NCBI GenBank assembly: GCA_946407635.1
Contig: CAMJOZ010000002.1
Location: forward strand, 1 to 62,232
Source: an uncultured Caryophanales bacterium
GTDB lineage: Bacteria; Bacillota_I; Bacilli_A; Acholeplasmatales; Anaeroplasmataceae
Reading direction: 5' to 3'
DNA length: 62,232 nt
Each line of letters starts with the position of its first letter. Position 1 is the stretch's first letter. Positions 27,301 through 35,559 of this stretch are shown here, in pieces. The position numbers and the translations under genes were made by a program. The notes below the pieces were generated by a model, which was given only the letters and a program-made list of their open reading frames with translations, ran no database searches and was not told the origin of the DNA.

Positions 27301-28679
27301 AAAAATTAAACATATCAAGCCAGCTATTACTATTATTTGTTTCAATAATATTAGTCGCTTCAATTGCCTTTTCAATCATCACCTTAACAACCATCAATAG
27401 TGTTGCCGATGATGAAGTATATTCTAGACTATCAACATATTCTTATATATTAAATTCAGATAATTATCGTGGTCCTTATAACCCTCAAGCTGATAACTTA
27501 ATAAATAATTTTCATGATATGAAAATTGGATATCAAATCCAAAGAGTAGATCCAATGAGTGGAAATGTTTTTAACAAGCCTGAAAATACTGATGTTTTTA
27601 TTAGTCAAGATGAAATATCAGATTTGATGAATGAAATCATTAAATCTAACGAAGGTAAATATAATGATTATTATTCTAAGGGTAAAATAAAAACCTCTAT
27701 TAAACCAACAATTTATTATGTTGCTCAAATAAGAGGTAATGGTACTGATATAAATACTTTAAATTATACAATTATGTTTACAGATGCGGATTATACAATT
27801 AATCTAGTTAGAAGTGTTTCATTAAGATTAATTGCTATATTCTTTGTATTAGTATTTTTAGCTATATTAGTTATTTATCTTTGGAGTAATCATTTTGTTA
27901 AAAGAATTAGGAATATTCAATATCATATTATTAATATGCCTAAAAATAAATATGAAGAAAAATATGTTGATTCATCATCTGATGAAATAGGTGTTTTATC
28001 TAAATCAGTTGAAATGATGAGAGAAGAAATAAGTCATAATGAAGAAACAAAACAAGAGATGTTGCAAAATCTAAGTCATGATTTTAAAACACCTATCGCT
28101 GTAATTAAATCATATGCTGAGGCTATCCAAGATGGTGTTGAATCAAAGGATGCCCTAAAAATAATAATTGAACAAGCTGATAATTTAAGAAATAAGGTTA
28201 ATAGATTATTACAATATAACTCATTAGAATATCTAACAAAAGATAAAGAATTCGAAGATGTTAATATGTATGAATTAATAAATGAAGTAGTATTATCATA
28301 CAAATATCAAACAAATATTAATTTTATTTTAGATTTAGAAGAAGGAATAATCTTCAAGGGATATAGAGAAAATTGGAGTACTGTTATCTCTAATATTGTA
28401 GATAACGCTAAAAGATTTGCAAAAACAGAAATAAAAATAATTCTAAGAGAATCAAGAATTAGAATATATAATGATGGCGATCCAATTGATGAACAATTCT
28501 TAAATAGTGTGTTTAAGCCTTATGAAAAAGGAAGTAAAGGTGAATTTGGTTTAGGAATGTCTATAGTCATGAAAACAGTAGACTTCTTTGGTATGAATCT
28601 AAGTGTAAGAAACGAAGAATATGGTGGAGTATCATTCATCATATCAAAAGAAAAAGAGGAAGACAATGAAAATAGTTAG
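27297..28679 (+). CDS. Sensor histidine kinase
   Basis: Membrane kinase of 460 residues partnered with the preceding regulator. Seen: TM1 (about 9-31), an extracytoplasmic sensor of about 145 residues, TM2 (about 179-205), HAMP-like linker, phosphoacceptor His261 in LQNLSHDFKTPIAVIKSY, N box SNIVDNAKRFAK and G box GEFGLGMSIVMK. The HATPase part is compact but complete. The sensor domain has no recognisable family; signal unknown. Its 3' end overlaps the next membrane protein gene. Confidence 0.92.
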   Translation: MKKLNISSQLLLLFVSIILVASIAFSIITLTTINSVADDEVYSRLSTYSYILNSDNYRGPYNPQADNLINNFHDMKIGYQIQRVDPMSGNVFNKPENTDVFISQDEISDLMNEIIKSNEGKYNDYYSKGKIKTSIKPTIYYVAQIRGNGTDINTLNYTIMFTDADYTINLVRSVSLRLIAIFFVLVFLAILVIYLWSNHFVKRIRNIQYHIINMPKNKYEEKYVDSSSDEIGVLSKSVEMMREEISHNEETKQEMLQNLSHDFKTPIAVIKSYAEAIQDGVESKDALKIIIEQADNLRNKVNRLLQYNSLEYLTKDKEFEDVNMYELINEVVLSYKYQTNINFILDLEEGIIFKGYRENWSTVISNIVDNAKRFAKTEIKIILRESRIRIYNDGDPIDEQFLNSVFKPYEKGSKGEFGLGMSIVMKTVDFFGMNLSVRNEEYGGVSFIISKEKEEDNENS

Positions 28680-29469
28680 TTATAAAAATAATTTGTCAAA
28701 ATCAATACTAATTATTCTTATGGCAGTTTTCTTATATATAACTGTAGGCTTTTCTATTGTTCTTGGAATCAAAATTCAATCAAGATTAGTTTCTTATGAT
28801 AGTTTGGATTCTGAAACAATAATAATTAGAGAAATAACAAATGATAGTATTGTATCTGACGATGATATTTATAGCTACTATACAAGTAATCTAGATAAAA
28901 AACTTCCTGTAGGGGCAGTAATAAATGTTAAATATAATATAAATAATTATGTGTTTGAGGTTGTATACCAAAATGTAACATATTTATCTTATCAAGACAC
29001 AATGAATTATTATAAAGATGAAATAATATTATGTTCAATAATATTAGGTATATCTATATTATTATTAGCTGTAACATCATATGGTTTATATAAATTAAGT
29101 AAATTTAATCATAGATATAGTAACGAATATATTAAATTTTATCTTGAAAATTCAGATGATTATTATGTCAATTTAATTAATAACACAAAAGAAAATGATT
29201 TATTATTATACATAAATTATAAAAAAAGATATAAATTAAATTTTCATCCAATATATGGATATTTAATTTATAGAGATTTAGATAATAATTTATTTGTAAA
29301 AGAAGTAGATATTATTGATAAGAATATTTATATTAATAAAACAGGTATATCTTATGTAACTGGAAAAGTATTCGATAATGATGATTTAATGGTTTTAGAA
29401 AATAAAATTAGATTTTTTAATGATAAATCAATAATAAAAATAAACATCTTAAATAATCTAAATTATTAA
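28666..29469 (+). CDS. Membrane protein accompanying the two-component system
   Basis: Not recognised. The 267-residue product has two hydrophobic segments (about 14-35 and about 123-145) flanking an outside domain of about 85 residues, then a cytoplasmic, Asn/Asp/Tyr-rich C-terminal part. The ATG at 28666 follows GAGGAA and lies inside the end of the kinase gene, a sign of coupling. The layout (TM, outside loop, TM, cytoplasmic domain) suggests an accessory sensor or modulator of the kinase. That role is inference only. Confidence 0.72.
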   Translation: MKIVSYKNNLSKSILIILMAVFLYITVGFSIVLGIKIQSRLVSYDSLDSETIIIREITNDSIVSDDDIYSYYTSNLDKKLPVGAVINVKYNINNYVFEVVYQNVTYLSYQDTMNYYKDEIILCSIILGISILLLAVTSYGLYKLSKFNHRYSNEYIKFYLENSDDYYVNLINNTKENDLLLYINYKKRYKLNFHPIYGYLIYRDLDNNLFVKEVDIIDKNIYINKTGISYVTGKVFDNDDLMVLENKIRFFNDKSIIKINILNNLNY

Positions 29470-29479
29470 TAATTAAATT

Positions 29480-29538
29480 TTGTAATAATAATCAATTTAT
29501 ATTATAATATATATACAAGTTGAACAATTATTCAACTT
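29480..29538 (+). promoter_or_regulatory. Promoter and SmtB/CzrA-type operator
   Basis: TTGTAA (29480-29485) and TATAAT (29503-29508) have a 17-base spacer. At 29517-29538 lies the inverted repeat AAGTTGAA ... TTCAACTT with core TGAACAATTATTCA, very close to the known SmtB/CzrA operator pattern (TGAACA-N2-TATTCA). Position over the transcription start indicates autorepression by the next gene product, relieved by metal. Confidence 0.78.
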
Positions 29539-29553
29539 TAAAAGAGGTATAAT

Positions 29554-29853
29554 ATGAAAAAAGAAAATAATAAATATAATACAGCTATACCAGATATGGC
29601 AGAATTCTTTAAAATTCTTGGTGATAATACAAGATTAAGAATCATGTTGTTAATAGATGAACAAAGATTATGTGTAAATGATATAGCTTATAAGCTTGAA
29701 ATGACTAAGAGTGCAGTATCTCATCAATTAGCATTGTTAAGAGCGTCTAAATTAATAACATATGAAAAAGAAGGAAAAGAAGTATATTATAAGCTCGCTG
29801 ATGAACATATTAAAATAATTGTTGAAACTGCGTTTGATCATGTTACAGAATAA
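29554..29853 (+). CDS. ArsR/SmtB-family metal-sensing repressor
   Basis: Winged-helix dimeric repressor of 99 residues. Seen: MAEFFKILGDNTRLRIMLLI start, recognition helix MTKSAVSHQLALLRAS, and a C-terminal helix with Asp83, His85, His96 and Glu99. That D-x-H-x10-H-x2-E spacing is the alpha-5 zinc site of SmtB/ZiaR (CzrA has His at the last position). No alpha-3 CxC arsenic-type site is present. An SmtB-type operator lies upstream. No efflux pump is adjacent and a terminator follows, so its regulon must lie elsewhere or include only itself here. Confidence 0.88.
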   Translation: MKKENNKYNTAIPDMAEFFKILGDNTRLRIMLLIDEQRLCVNDIAYKLEMTKSAVSHQLALLRASKLITYEKEGKEVYYKLADEHIKIIVETAFDHVTE

Positions 29854-29857
29854 GAAT

Positions 29858-29898
29858 AGGATTGTGAAAATAAATCTTGATTTCACAGTCCTTTTTTT
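29858..29898 (+). terminator. Terminator of the ArsR-family gene
   Basis: Twelve-base arms AGGATTGTGAAA (29858-29869) and TTTCACAGTCCT (29881-29892), one G-U pair, then seven T in all. Confidence 0.85.
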
Positions 29899-29926
29899 AT
29901 ACAATATATTTACTATATATTGTATA
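29898..29926. promoter_or_regulatory. Perfect 12-base inverted repeat upstream of the DUF5662 gene
   Basis: TATACAATATAT and ATATATTGTATA flank a 5-base spacer (TTACT), 21 bases before the start codon. All 12 pairs match. It is AT-rich, but each arm carries a C or G at the same position. Likely an operator for an unknown regulator or part of the promoter; no consensus was recognised. Confidence 0.5.
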
Positions 29927-29946
29927 TATAGAATGGAGCTGTTAAT

Positions 29947-30486
29947 ATGATACACCCAATTAAACATTTTATAACTATAACAAAGCATAGACATTTAGTA
30001 ATGCATTATTGTTTTAAATGTGGATTATATAAACAAGGATTATTACATGATCTATCTAAATATGGTTTTACAGAATTTTGGCGTGGTGCTAAATATTATG
30101 ATGGTAAAAAATCTCCACATGTTAATGAAAGAATTAAAAATGGATATAGCATTGCCTGGATGCATCATAAAGGAAGAAATAAGCATCATATTGATTATTG
30201 GCAAGATACAAATATAAATACACATAAGGTTGAACCAGTTGAAATTCCTAATAAATATTTGGTAGAAAGTATTTGTGATAGAATCGCAGCTTCAAAAGTT
30301 TATAATAAAGGTAATTTTAAACCACAAATGGTTTTAGATTATTATTATAAAGAAAGAACTGGAATGCTAATTCATCCAGAAACAGATAAAAAGATAGAAG
30401 AATTATTAAAATATTATTCTGAAAATGGACAAAAAGAATTATTTAAATATTTAAAAAAGAAATATATAAAAATTAAAAATAATTAA
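29947..30486 (+). CDS. DUF5662-family protein
   Basis: Cytoplasmic protein of 179 residues, rich in His and aromatic residues. Seen: KHFITITKHRHLVMHYCFKCG, GLLHDLSKYGFTEFWRGAKYY, GYSIAWMHHKGRNKHHIDYW and ICDRIAASKVYN, the conserved blocks of DUF5662. The HD in LLHDLSK together with the later MHHKGRNKHH histidines looks like an HD-type metal-binding core. Known: no established function for this family. It has a GGAG ribosome site and an upstream inverted repeat. It is the last gene before the origin. Confidence 0.82.
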   Translation: MIHPIKHFITITKHRHLVMHYCFKCGLYKQGLLHDLSKYGFTEFWRGAKYYDGKKSPHVNERIKNGYSIAWMHHKGRNKHHIDYWQDTNINTHKVEPVEIPNKYLVESICDRIAASKVYNKGNFKPQMVLDYYYKERTGMLIHPETDKKIEELLKYYSENGQKELFKYLKKKYIKIKNN

Positions 30487-30774
30487 TATTTTTTATTATG
30501 AAAATTTTTCATAAAATAAAATTCAATGAAAACAAAATTTTCATGTTTAAAATTTAATAAAATACACTTGACAAAAATGTGGATAAATAAAAGTGTTAAA
30601 AAAATATTATCCACAAAAAGACTTTTGTATTTACTACACAAACAACTAACAAAAATCAAGAGATTTTATTAAAATTTTTAAATTTTTTTATGAAAATAAA
30701 TGTAAGTAAACAAATGTGGATTAATTTAATAAAAAATCAAATATTATAACAATTATTAATTTTTTAAAAATTCA

Positions 30775-30806
30775 AAAAAATCCTTTAGGTAAGGGGTTTT
30801 TTTTTT
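30775..30806 (+). terminator. Terminator-like hairpin inside the origin
   Basis: AAAAAATCCTT pairs with AAGGGGTTTTTT allowing two G-U pairs, loop of about six bases, ending in ten T (30797-30806). It would stop plus-strand transcripts entering the origin from the left. Confidence 0.65.
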
Positions 30807-31042
30807 AATTTTTTGTTCTTTGTGTACAATTTTAAAAAAAGTGTAGTTAATTTTTTCAAGGGTGTGGATAAGTTATCAATATTTAAATCAACATGTTGAT
30901 ATGTTTAAAACTCAAAAAAGTGTTGTAAATACTTAATTTTTTTAATATAGTTATCCACATTTTCTCAAATAATTTTTCCATTTAATAAAAAGTTATCCAC
31001 AATTTTCTGTTGATAACTTTTGCTTTTTATTAACATTTTATA

Positions 31043-31051
31043 TGATATTAT
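31043..31051 (+). promoter_or_regulatory. Putative dnaA promoter, extended -10
   Basis: TGATATTAT (TGn plus TATTAT) lies 32 bases before the dnaA start, close after the last DnaA boxes (30993-31016), so DnaA could repress its own gene. Confidence 0.5.
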
Positions 31052-31082
31052 TTTAGTAGCGTAGAAGTTAAGGGTGATTAAT

Positions 31083-32402
31083 ATGATAGATAATTATCAA
31101 ATATTATGGAATAAGGTTAAAGATAAAATAAAAAAGACCTTAAAAAGTGATAATTTTGATGAAGTTTTTTCAGATGTTAAAAAAGTTGTTAAATTTGAGA
31201 ATGGTTATATTTATGTTTTGACACCAGATCAAGTTACAAAATCTAAACTTAATGGTCCTTATTATGATAAGGTTGATAAATGTTTAAAATCTATAACTGA
31301 TGAAAGAGTAAAAATTAAATTTATTACAGAAACAGAAGTAAATAATTCTCAAATAACTCCAAAGAGAACACAAAATATCGAATATAATAATTTAAATCAA
31401 AATTATACATTTGAATCATTTGTTACAGGAGATTCAAATAAATTCGCTTTTTTAGCTGCCTCAAAAGTTGCTAATGAGCCTGGTTTAAATAGTATTTCTA
31501 ACCCTCTTTATATTTTTGGTGGTGTTGGTTTAGGTAAAACACATTTGATGCAAGCTATTGGTAACTTCCAAAATTTAGATACTAAAGTTATTTATGTTCA
31601 AGCAAATGAATTTTTAAATGAATTTACTAAAGCTATTAGAGATAAAGATACAGATGCATTTGATGAAAAATATAATAATGTAGATATATTATTAATAGAT
31701 GATATTCAAATGTTAACTGATAAAGCACAAACTCAATCTAAATTATTCTTATTAATTGATAAATTATATACTAAAAATAAACAAATAGTTATTACTTCAG
31801 ATTGTCCTGCAAATAAATTAAATGGTTTTATGGATAGATTAAAATCTAGATTTAGTAAAGGTTTTATTGTTGATATTAATAAACCTGATTTAAATCAAAG
31901 AAAAGAAATATTAAAAAGAAAAGTATTAGAAACAACAAATAAAAATGTTCCAGATTCAATTATTGAATATATTGCAGAAAACTTTACTAATAATGTAAGA
32001 GAATTAGAAGGAGCATTAAATAGAGTTATTAATTATTGTGAATTATTAAAAATAGATATTACTTTTGAAAATGCTAAAGATGCATTAAATATATTAATTC
32101 AAAATAAAGAAGATAAAGAAAAAGAAAATTATGAAAATGTATTATCTGTAATATCTTCATTCTATCAAATAAGTACAACAGATATTTTAGGTGCTTCAAG
32201 AGCTTCTAAAATAGTTATTCCTAGATTTATAACTATTTATATATTAAAAAATAAATATAATCTTAATTATTCAAAAATAGGTAAAATTTTAAATGGTAGA
32301 GATCACTCATCAATTATGAATGGTTATAATAAAATAATTAATGATTTAGCAACAAATGAAGAATTAAAAATGGCTGTTGATTCAATAATGAAAAAATTAT
32401 AA
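31083..32402 (+). CDS. dnaA: Chromosomal replication initiator DnaA
   Basis: AAA+ initiator that binds DnaA boxes and melts the origin. Seen over 439 residues: N-terminal domain I (about 1-80), a short linker, Walker A FGGVGLGKTHL (about 145-155), Walker B ILLIDDIQ, sensor 1 ITSDCPANKL with arginine finger region RLKSRFSKG, and C-terminal DNA-binding signature NGRDHSSIMNGYNKI. The ATG at 31083 follows AAGGGTGAT; an upstream GTG at 31074 is inside that site. Domain II is short. Flanked by DnaA-box clusters on both sides. Confidence 0.98.
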   Translation: MIDNYQILWNKVKDKIKKTLKSDNFDEVFSDVKKVVKFENGYIYVLTPDQVTKSKLNGPYYDKVDKCLKSITDERVKIKFITETEVNNSQITPKRTQNIEYNNLNQNYTFESFVTGDSNKFAFLAASKVANEPGLNSISNPLYIFGGVGLGKTHLMQAIGNFQNLDTKVIYVQANEFLNEFTKAIRDKDTDAFDEKYNNVDILLIDDIQMLTDKAQTQSKLFLLIDKLYTKNKQIVITSDCPANKLNGFMDRLKSRFSKGFIVDINKPDLNQRKEILKRKVLETTNKNVPDSIIEYIAENFTNNVRELEGALNRVINYCELLKIDITFENAKDALNILIQNKEDKEKENYENVLSVISSFYQISTTDILGASRASKIVIPRFITIYILKNKYNLNYSKIGKILNGRDHSSIMNGYNKIINDLATNEELKMAVDSIMKKL

Positions 32403-32412
32403 TAAATATTCT

Positions 32413-32514
32413 AATAATTGTGGATATTTTATTTATTTTCCACAATTATTATGTTATAATAATTCAGTATAGTAAAGGGATTTTTTAGATTTATCCACAT
32501 ATCCACAATCCCTT
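32413..32514. other. dnaA-dnaN intergenic DnaA-box patch and inverted repeats
   Basis: A perfect TTATCCACA box at 32491-32499 abuts a near-match ATATCCACA at 32499-32507; another near-match, TGTGGATAT, lies at 32419-32427 on the minus strand. Two inverted repeats frame them: AATAATTGTGGA/TCCACAATTATT (32413-32424, 32439-32450, perfect 12) and AAGGGATT/AATCCCTT (32475-32482, 32507-32514, perfect 8) with the boxes in the loop. The first could end dnaA transcripts. The layout suggests a bipartite origin, as in Bacillus. Confidence 0.72.
32452..32460 (+). promoter_or_regulatory. Extended -10 promoter of dnaN
   Basis: TGTTATAAT lies just after the first inverted repeat and before the DnaA boxes, about 100 bases from dnaN, so the boxes would be in the leader. 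Confidence 0.5.
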
Positions 32515-32562
32515 ATTATTACTATTATATTTTTTATAATAATTAATTATATGAGGTGCAGC

Positions 32563-33702
32563 ATGAATATTACAATTGACAGAGAAATTTTAATTGAAAA
32601 TTTGAATATTATTTCTAAAGGACTTCCTAATAAAAGTCCAATGCCAATATTAACAGGTATTAAACTTGATGCTACAGATACTGATTTATTTTTAACATCA
32701 TCAAATTCTGATATTTCAGTAGAAGTTGATATTAATGATTCATCTTTAAAAATTGAATCATCTGGTTCAACAGTTGTTCCAGGTAGATTCTTTATAGATA
32801 TTATAAGAAAAATTAATTCTAAATATGTTAATTTATTTTTATCAGATGATAAGATTTTAGTTATTAAAGCTGATAGAGGTGAATTTAAATTACATATAAT
32901 GGATCCATTAGATTATCCTAAAATTGATTTTGTTGCACTTGAAAATCCATTAGAATTACATTCAGATGTTTTAAAAGAAATTGTTAAGACTACTGTATTT
33001 GCAACATCAACTAGTGAAAAGAAACCAATATTAACAGGTGTTAATTTTAATTCAAATAATAATAGAATTATAGTTACAGCTACAGATTCATTTAGATTAG
33101 CTCAAAAGGTTGTTGAAATTGGAGAATATAAAGATTTTAATATTACTATTCCAGCTAAATCATTAGATGAATTAAGTAAAGCTGTTGATTCTTATGATGG
33201 AAATATTAATTTTTATTTTAGTAATAATAAATTATTAGCTCAATATAAGAATGTAATGTTCCAAACAAGATTATTAGATGGTAATTATCCTGAAACAGCT
33301 AGATTAGTAAATGATTCATTTAATAATGTAGTTAAGTTTAATAAAGATGAATTAATAGAAGCAGTTGAAAGAGTTTCATTATTATCACCTCGTGATAAGG
33401 ATAGAAAGAATGAAATTACTTATTCAATTATAAAATTAAATATTAAGATGGATAGAACTGTTGAAATTTCAACTAATTACATCAACATTGGTGATGCAAG
33501 AGAAGAAATTATTCCAACTTATATTGAAGTAACAAATCCTATTATGATTGGTTTTTCATCTAGATATTTAATTGAAGCTTTAAGAAGTTTTAATTCAACT
33601 GAAATTTCATTAAATTTAAAGGGTGAAATTAGACCTTTCATTGTTAAAGGAGAAAAAGATTATAATTTAACTCAACTAATCCTTCCTGTTAGAATGGATT
33701 AA
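32563..33702 (+). CDS. dnaN: DNA polymerase III beta sliding clamp
   Basis: Ring-shaped processivity clamp, 379 residues. Seen: MNITIDREILIENLNIISKGLPNKSPMPILTGI start, three-domain length, the central VTATDSFRLAQK segment and the C-terminal LILPVRMD that forms part of the protein-binding pocket. The start at 32563 follows GAGGTG; the upstream in-frame ATG at 32551 overlaps that site. Terminator follows directly, so the S41 peptidase gene is separate. Confidence 0.97.
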   Translation: MNITIDREILIENLNIISKGLPNKSPMPILTGIKLDATDTDLFLTSSNSDISVEVDINDSSLKIESSGSTVVPGRFFIDIIRKINSKYVNLFLSDDKILVIKADRGEFKLHIMDPLDYPKIDFVALENPLELHSDVLKEIVKTTVFATSTSEKKPILTGVNFNSNNNRIIVTATDSFRLAQKVVEIGEYKDFNITIPAKSLDELSKAVDSYDGNINFYFSNNKLLAQYKNVMFQTRLLDGNYPETARLVNDSFNNVVKFNKDELIEAVERVSLLSPRDKDRKNEITYSIIKLNIKMDRTVEISTNYINIGDAREEIIPTYIEVTNPIMIGFSSRYLIEALRSFNSTEISLNLKGEIRPFIVKGEKDYNLTQLILPVRMD

Positions 33703-33710
33703 AAAAAATA

Positions 33711-33734
33711 AAATCCCTTTACGGGATTTTTTTT
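33711..33734 (+). terminator. Terminator of dnaN
   Basis: AAATCCC (33711-33717) and GGGATTT (33723-33729), loop of five bases, followed by T residues; preceded by A run. Confidence 0.85.
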
Positions 33735-33746
33735 GAAGGTGATAAA

Positions 33747-35447
33747 TTGAAAAAATATTTAATGTTAATATTAATACCTATTTTTGTTTTAATTTTATCT
33801 TCATGTTTTGTTGAAACCAATATACATAGAAAAAGAAGTAATTTTTATTATGGTGATACAAAATCTATTGGTTATATGTATTCTTATAAAGTTGATGAAA
33901 CAAATGATGTTCCATATATAGGAATAGAAGATATTTTAAATTTTTTATTAGATGATTTTAATGTTACAAACGGAGATAATAATCAAACATTTGAAAAAAA
34001 TGGTGTTAAGATTGTAGCAGATGCGAATAATAATAACATATATTTTGAAAATTATGATAAATTTTTATCTGATATAAATATAGGATTTAATTTAATAAAG
34101 AGTGATAAAACAATAAATTCAATATCAAAGGTAACTAACAGTCATGAAGTAAATATAAATTATTCAAAATATAATTTAAAATTAGAGAATTATAATGGTA
34201 AAATTATTGCTCCATTCCATCCAACATGGACATTATTTAATTTATATAATGAAGTTCATAAGGATGTTAGTTTTAATGGTAATGATTATTATGTTGTTAA
34301 TAATTCATTATTATATGAAAATTTTGGTTCAAAATTATATTTAACTAAATATGGATTAATGTATTATAATGGTAGTTTAGTAGATAATATTAAGTCAAAA
34401 GAATATGCTAATTATAATTATAATGCTACTGCGATGATGTTAGATTTAATTTATGGCGTAAGAGAAAAGAAAAATTTAAATTTTATTGATTATTTAGATG
34501 ATAATCATGGAAAGGTTTATTTATCTTCTGAAAATCCAGAATATTCAGCAAATCAATTAGGTTATATTTTAAGTAATGATATAGATGATTTTCACACTTC
34601 ATATTTATGTACTGGTTTATTTGAAGGATTAAGCAATAGATTAATTAGTAGTAGAAATACTAAATCAGAAAAGAAAATAGCAAGAGAAGAATATGAAGCT
34701 AAATTGAGTCAAATAAAAAATAATTATGAATTTTTTTATGGAACAATTCCTTGGATAAGAAGAAAAGATAATATATGTTATATTTATTTTGATAGCTTTA
34801 AAAAAGATAGTAGTTTAAATTTTTATAATAGAAAGCCTACAAGATATGATGTAGATGATGATTCTTTTGCGATGATGTATGTTGCAATGAATTCAATAAA
34901 AGAATATAACGATAATGAAAATAATCTAATAAAAATAAATAAGGTAGTCTTAGATTTATCTACTAATGGTGGTGGAAATGCAGAAGCTTTAATAAATGTA
35001 TTAGGTTTTATTAATGGAAAAGCTCATATATGTTTAAAAGAAGCTTTAACAGGAGCTTGTAAAGATATATACTACAATGTAGATACAAACTTAGATCAAG
35101 TTTATGATGAAAATGATGGATATAATTCATTATATAAATTTTATGTTATTTCATCACCTTTATCTTATTCAAGTGCTAATGCATTAATTAATTCTGTTAA
35201 AATGGATAAAAGTGCAACTGTAATTGGTAAAAAATCAGGTGGAGGAGCTTGTGTTGTTTATCAAACAGTATTCCCATCTGGAGATATAATTGATATATCT
35301 GGTAATATGGTTTTAGGTTCAATTAATGATCAAAATCAGTTTATTGATATTGATGATGGTGTAGATGTAGATTATGAATTTACTAATGATTATACTTATT
35401 TTGATTCTGAAAAAATAAACTTTTTTATAAATTCTTTACCTGAATGA
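33747..35447 (+). CDS. S41-family peptidase lipoprotein
   Basis: Extracytoplasmic protein of 566 residues. Seen: signal peptide with lipobox LSSC (about residues 17-20), a long N-terminal domain of about 300 residues, then the C-terminal-processing-protease-like domain: LDLSTNGGGNAEAL (about 406-419), catalytic Ser in SPLSYSSANAL (about 475) and Lys in IGKKSGGGA (about 493). The start is TTG at 33747 with GAAGGTGAT upstream. It interrupts the usual dnaN-yaaA order, which makes it a lineage-specific insertion in the origin cluster. Substrate unknown. Confidence 0.87.
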   Translation: MKKYLMLILIPIFVLILSSCFVETNIHRKRSNFYYGDTKSIGYMYSYKVDETNDVPYIGIEDILNFLLDDFNVTNGDNNQTFEKNGVKIVADANNNNIYFENYDKFLSDINIGFNLIKSDKTINSISKVTNSHEVNINYSKYNLKLENYNGKIIAPFHPTWTLFNLYNEVHKDVSFNGNDYYVVNNSLLYENFGSKLYLTKYGLMYYNGSLVDNIKSKEYANYNYNATAMMLDLIYGVREKKNLNFIDYLDDNHGKVYLSSENPEYSANQLGYILSNDIDDFHTSYLCTGLFEGLSNRLISSRNTKSEKKIAREEYEAKLSQIKNNYEFFYGTIPWIRRKDNICYIYFDSFKKDSSLNFYNRKPTRYDVDDDSFAMMYVAMNSIKEYNDNENNLIKINKVVLDLSTNGGGNAEALINVLGFINGKAHICLKEALTGACKDIYYNVDTNLDQVYDENDGYNSLYKFYVISSPLSYSSANALINSVKMDKSATVIGKKSGGGACVVYQTVFPSGDIIDISGNMVLGSINDQNQFIDIDDGVDVDYEFTNDYTYFDSEKINFFINSLPE

Positions 35448-35476
35448 TGCTCATTAATATGGGCATTTTTCTTTTA
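35447..35476 (+). terminator. Terminator of the S41 peptidase gene
   Basis: ATGCTCA (35447-35453) and TGGGCAT (35460-35466) with one G-U pair, followed by TTTTTCTTTT. The first arm starts in the stop codon. Confidence 0.8.
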
Positions 35477-35559
35477 TATTAAGTTTTTATATTAAATACG
35501 ATAAATTATTAGTCCATATAAAAAAACGAAAAAATTAAGGCAATTTTTATGAATTTTAA

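Larger units (their letters stand above)
30487..31082. other. oriC: Chromosomal replication origin region (oriC), no protein gene
   Basis: A 596-base very AT-rich gene-free stretch directly upstream of dnaA. Perfect TTATCCACA boxes lie at 30607-30615, 30951-30959 and 30993-31001 on the plus strand and at 30578-30586 and 30863-30871 on the minus strand. One-mismatch boxes lie at 30715-30723 and 31008-31016. Between the box clusters are A/T runs (about 30660-30830) suited to unwinding. Two short ATGAAAA/TTTTCAT palindromes lie at 30496-30514 and 30526-30544. The position and box set match a dnaA-linked bacterial origin. Confidence 0.92.
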
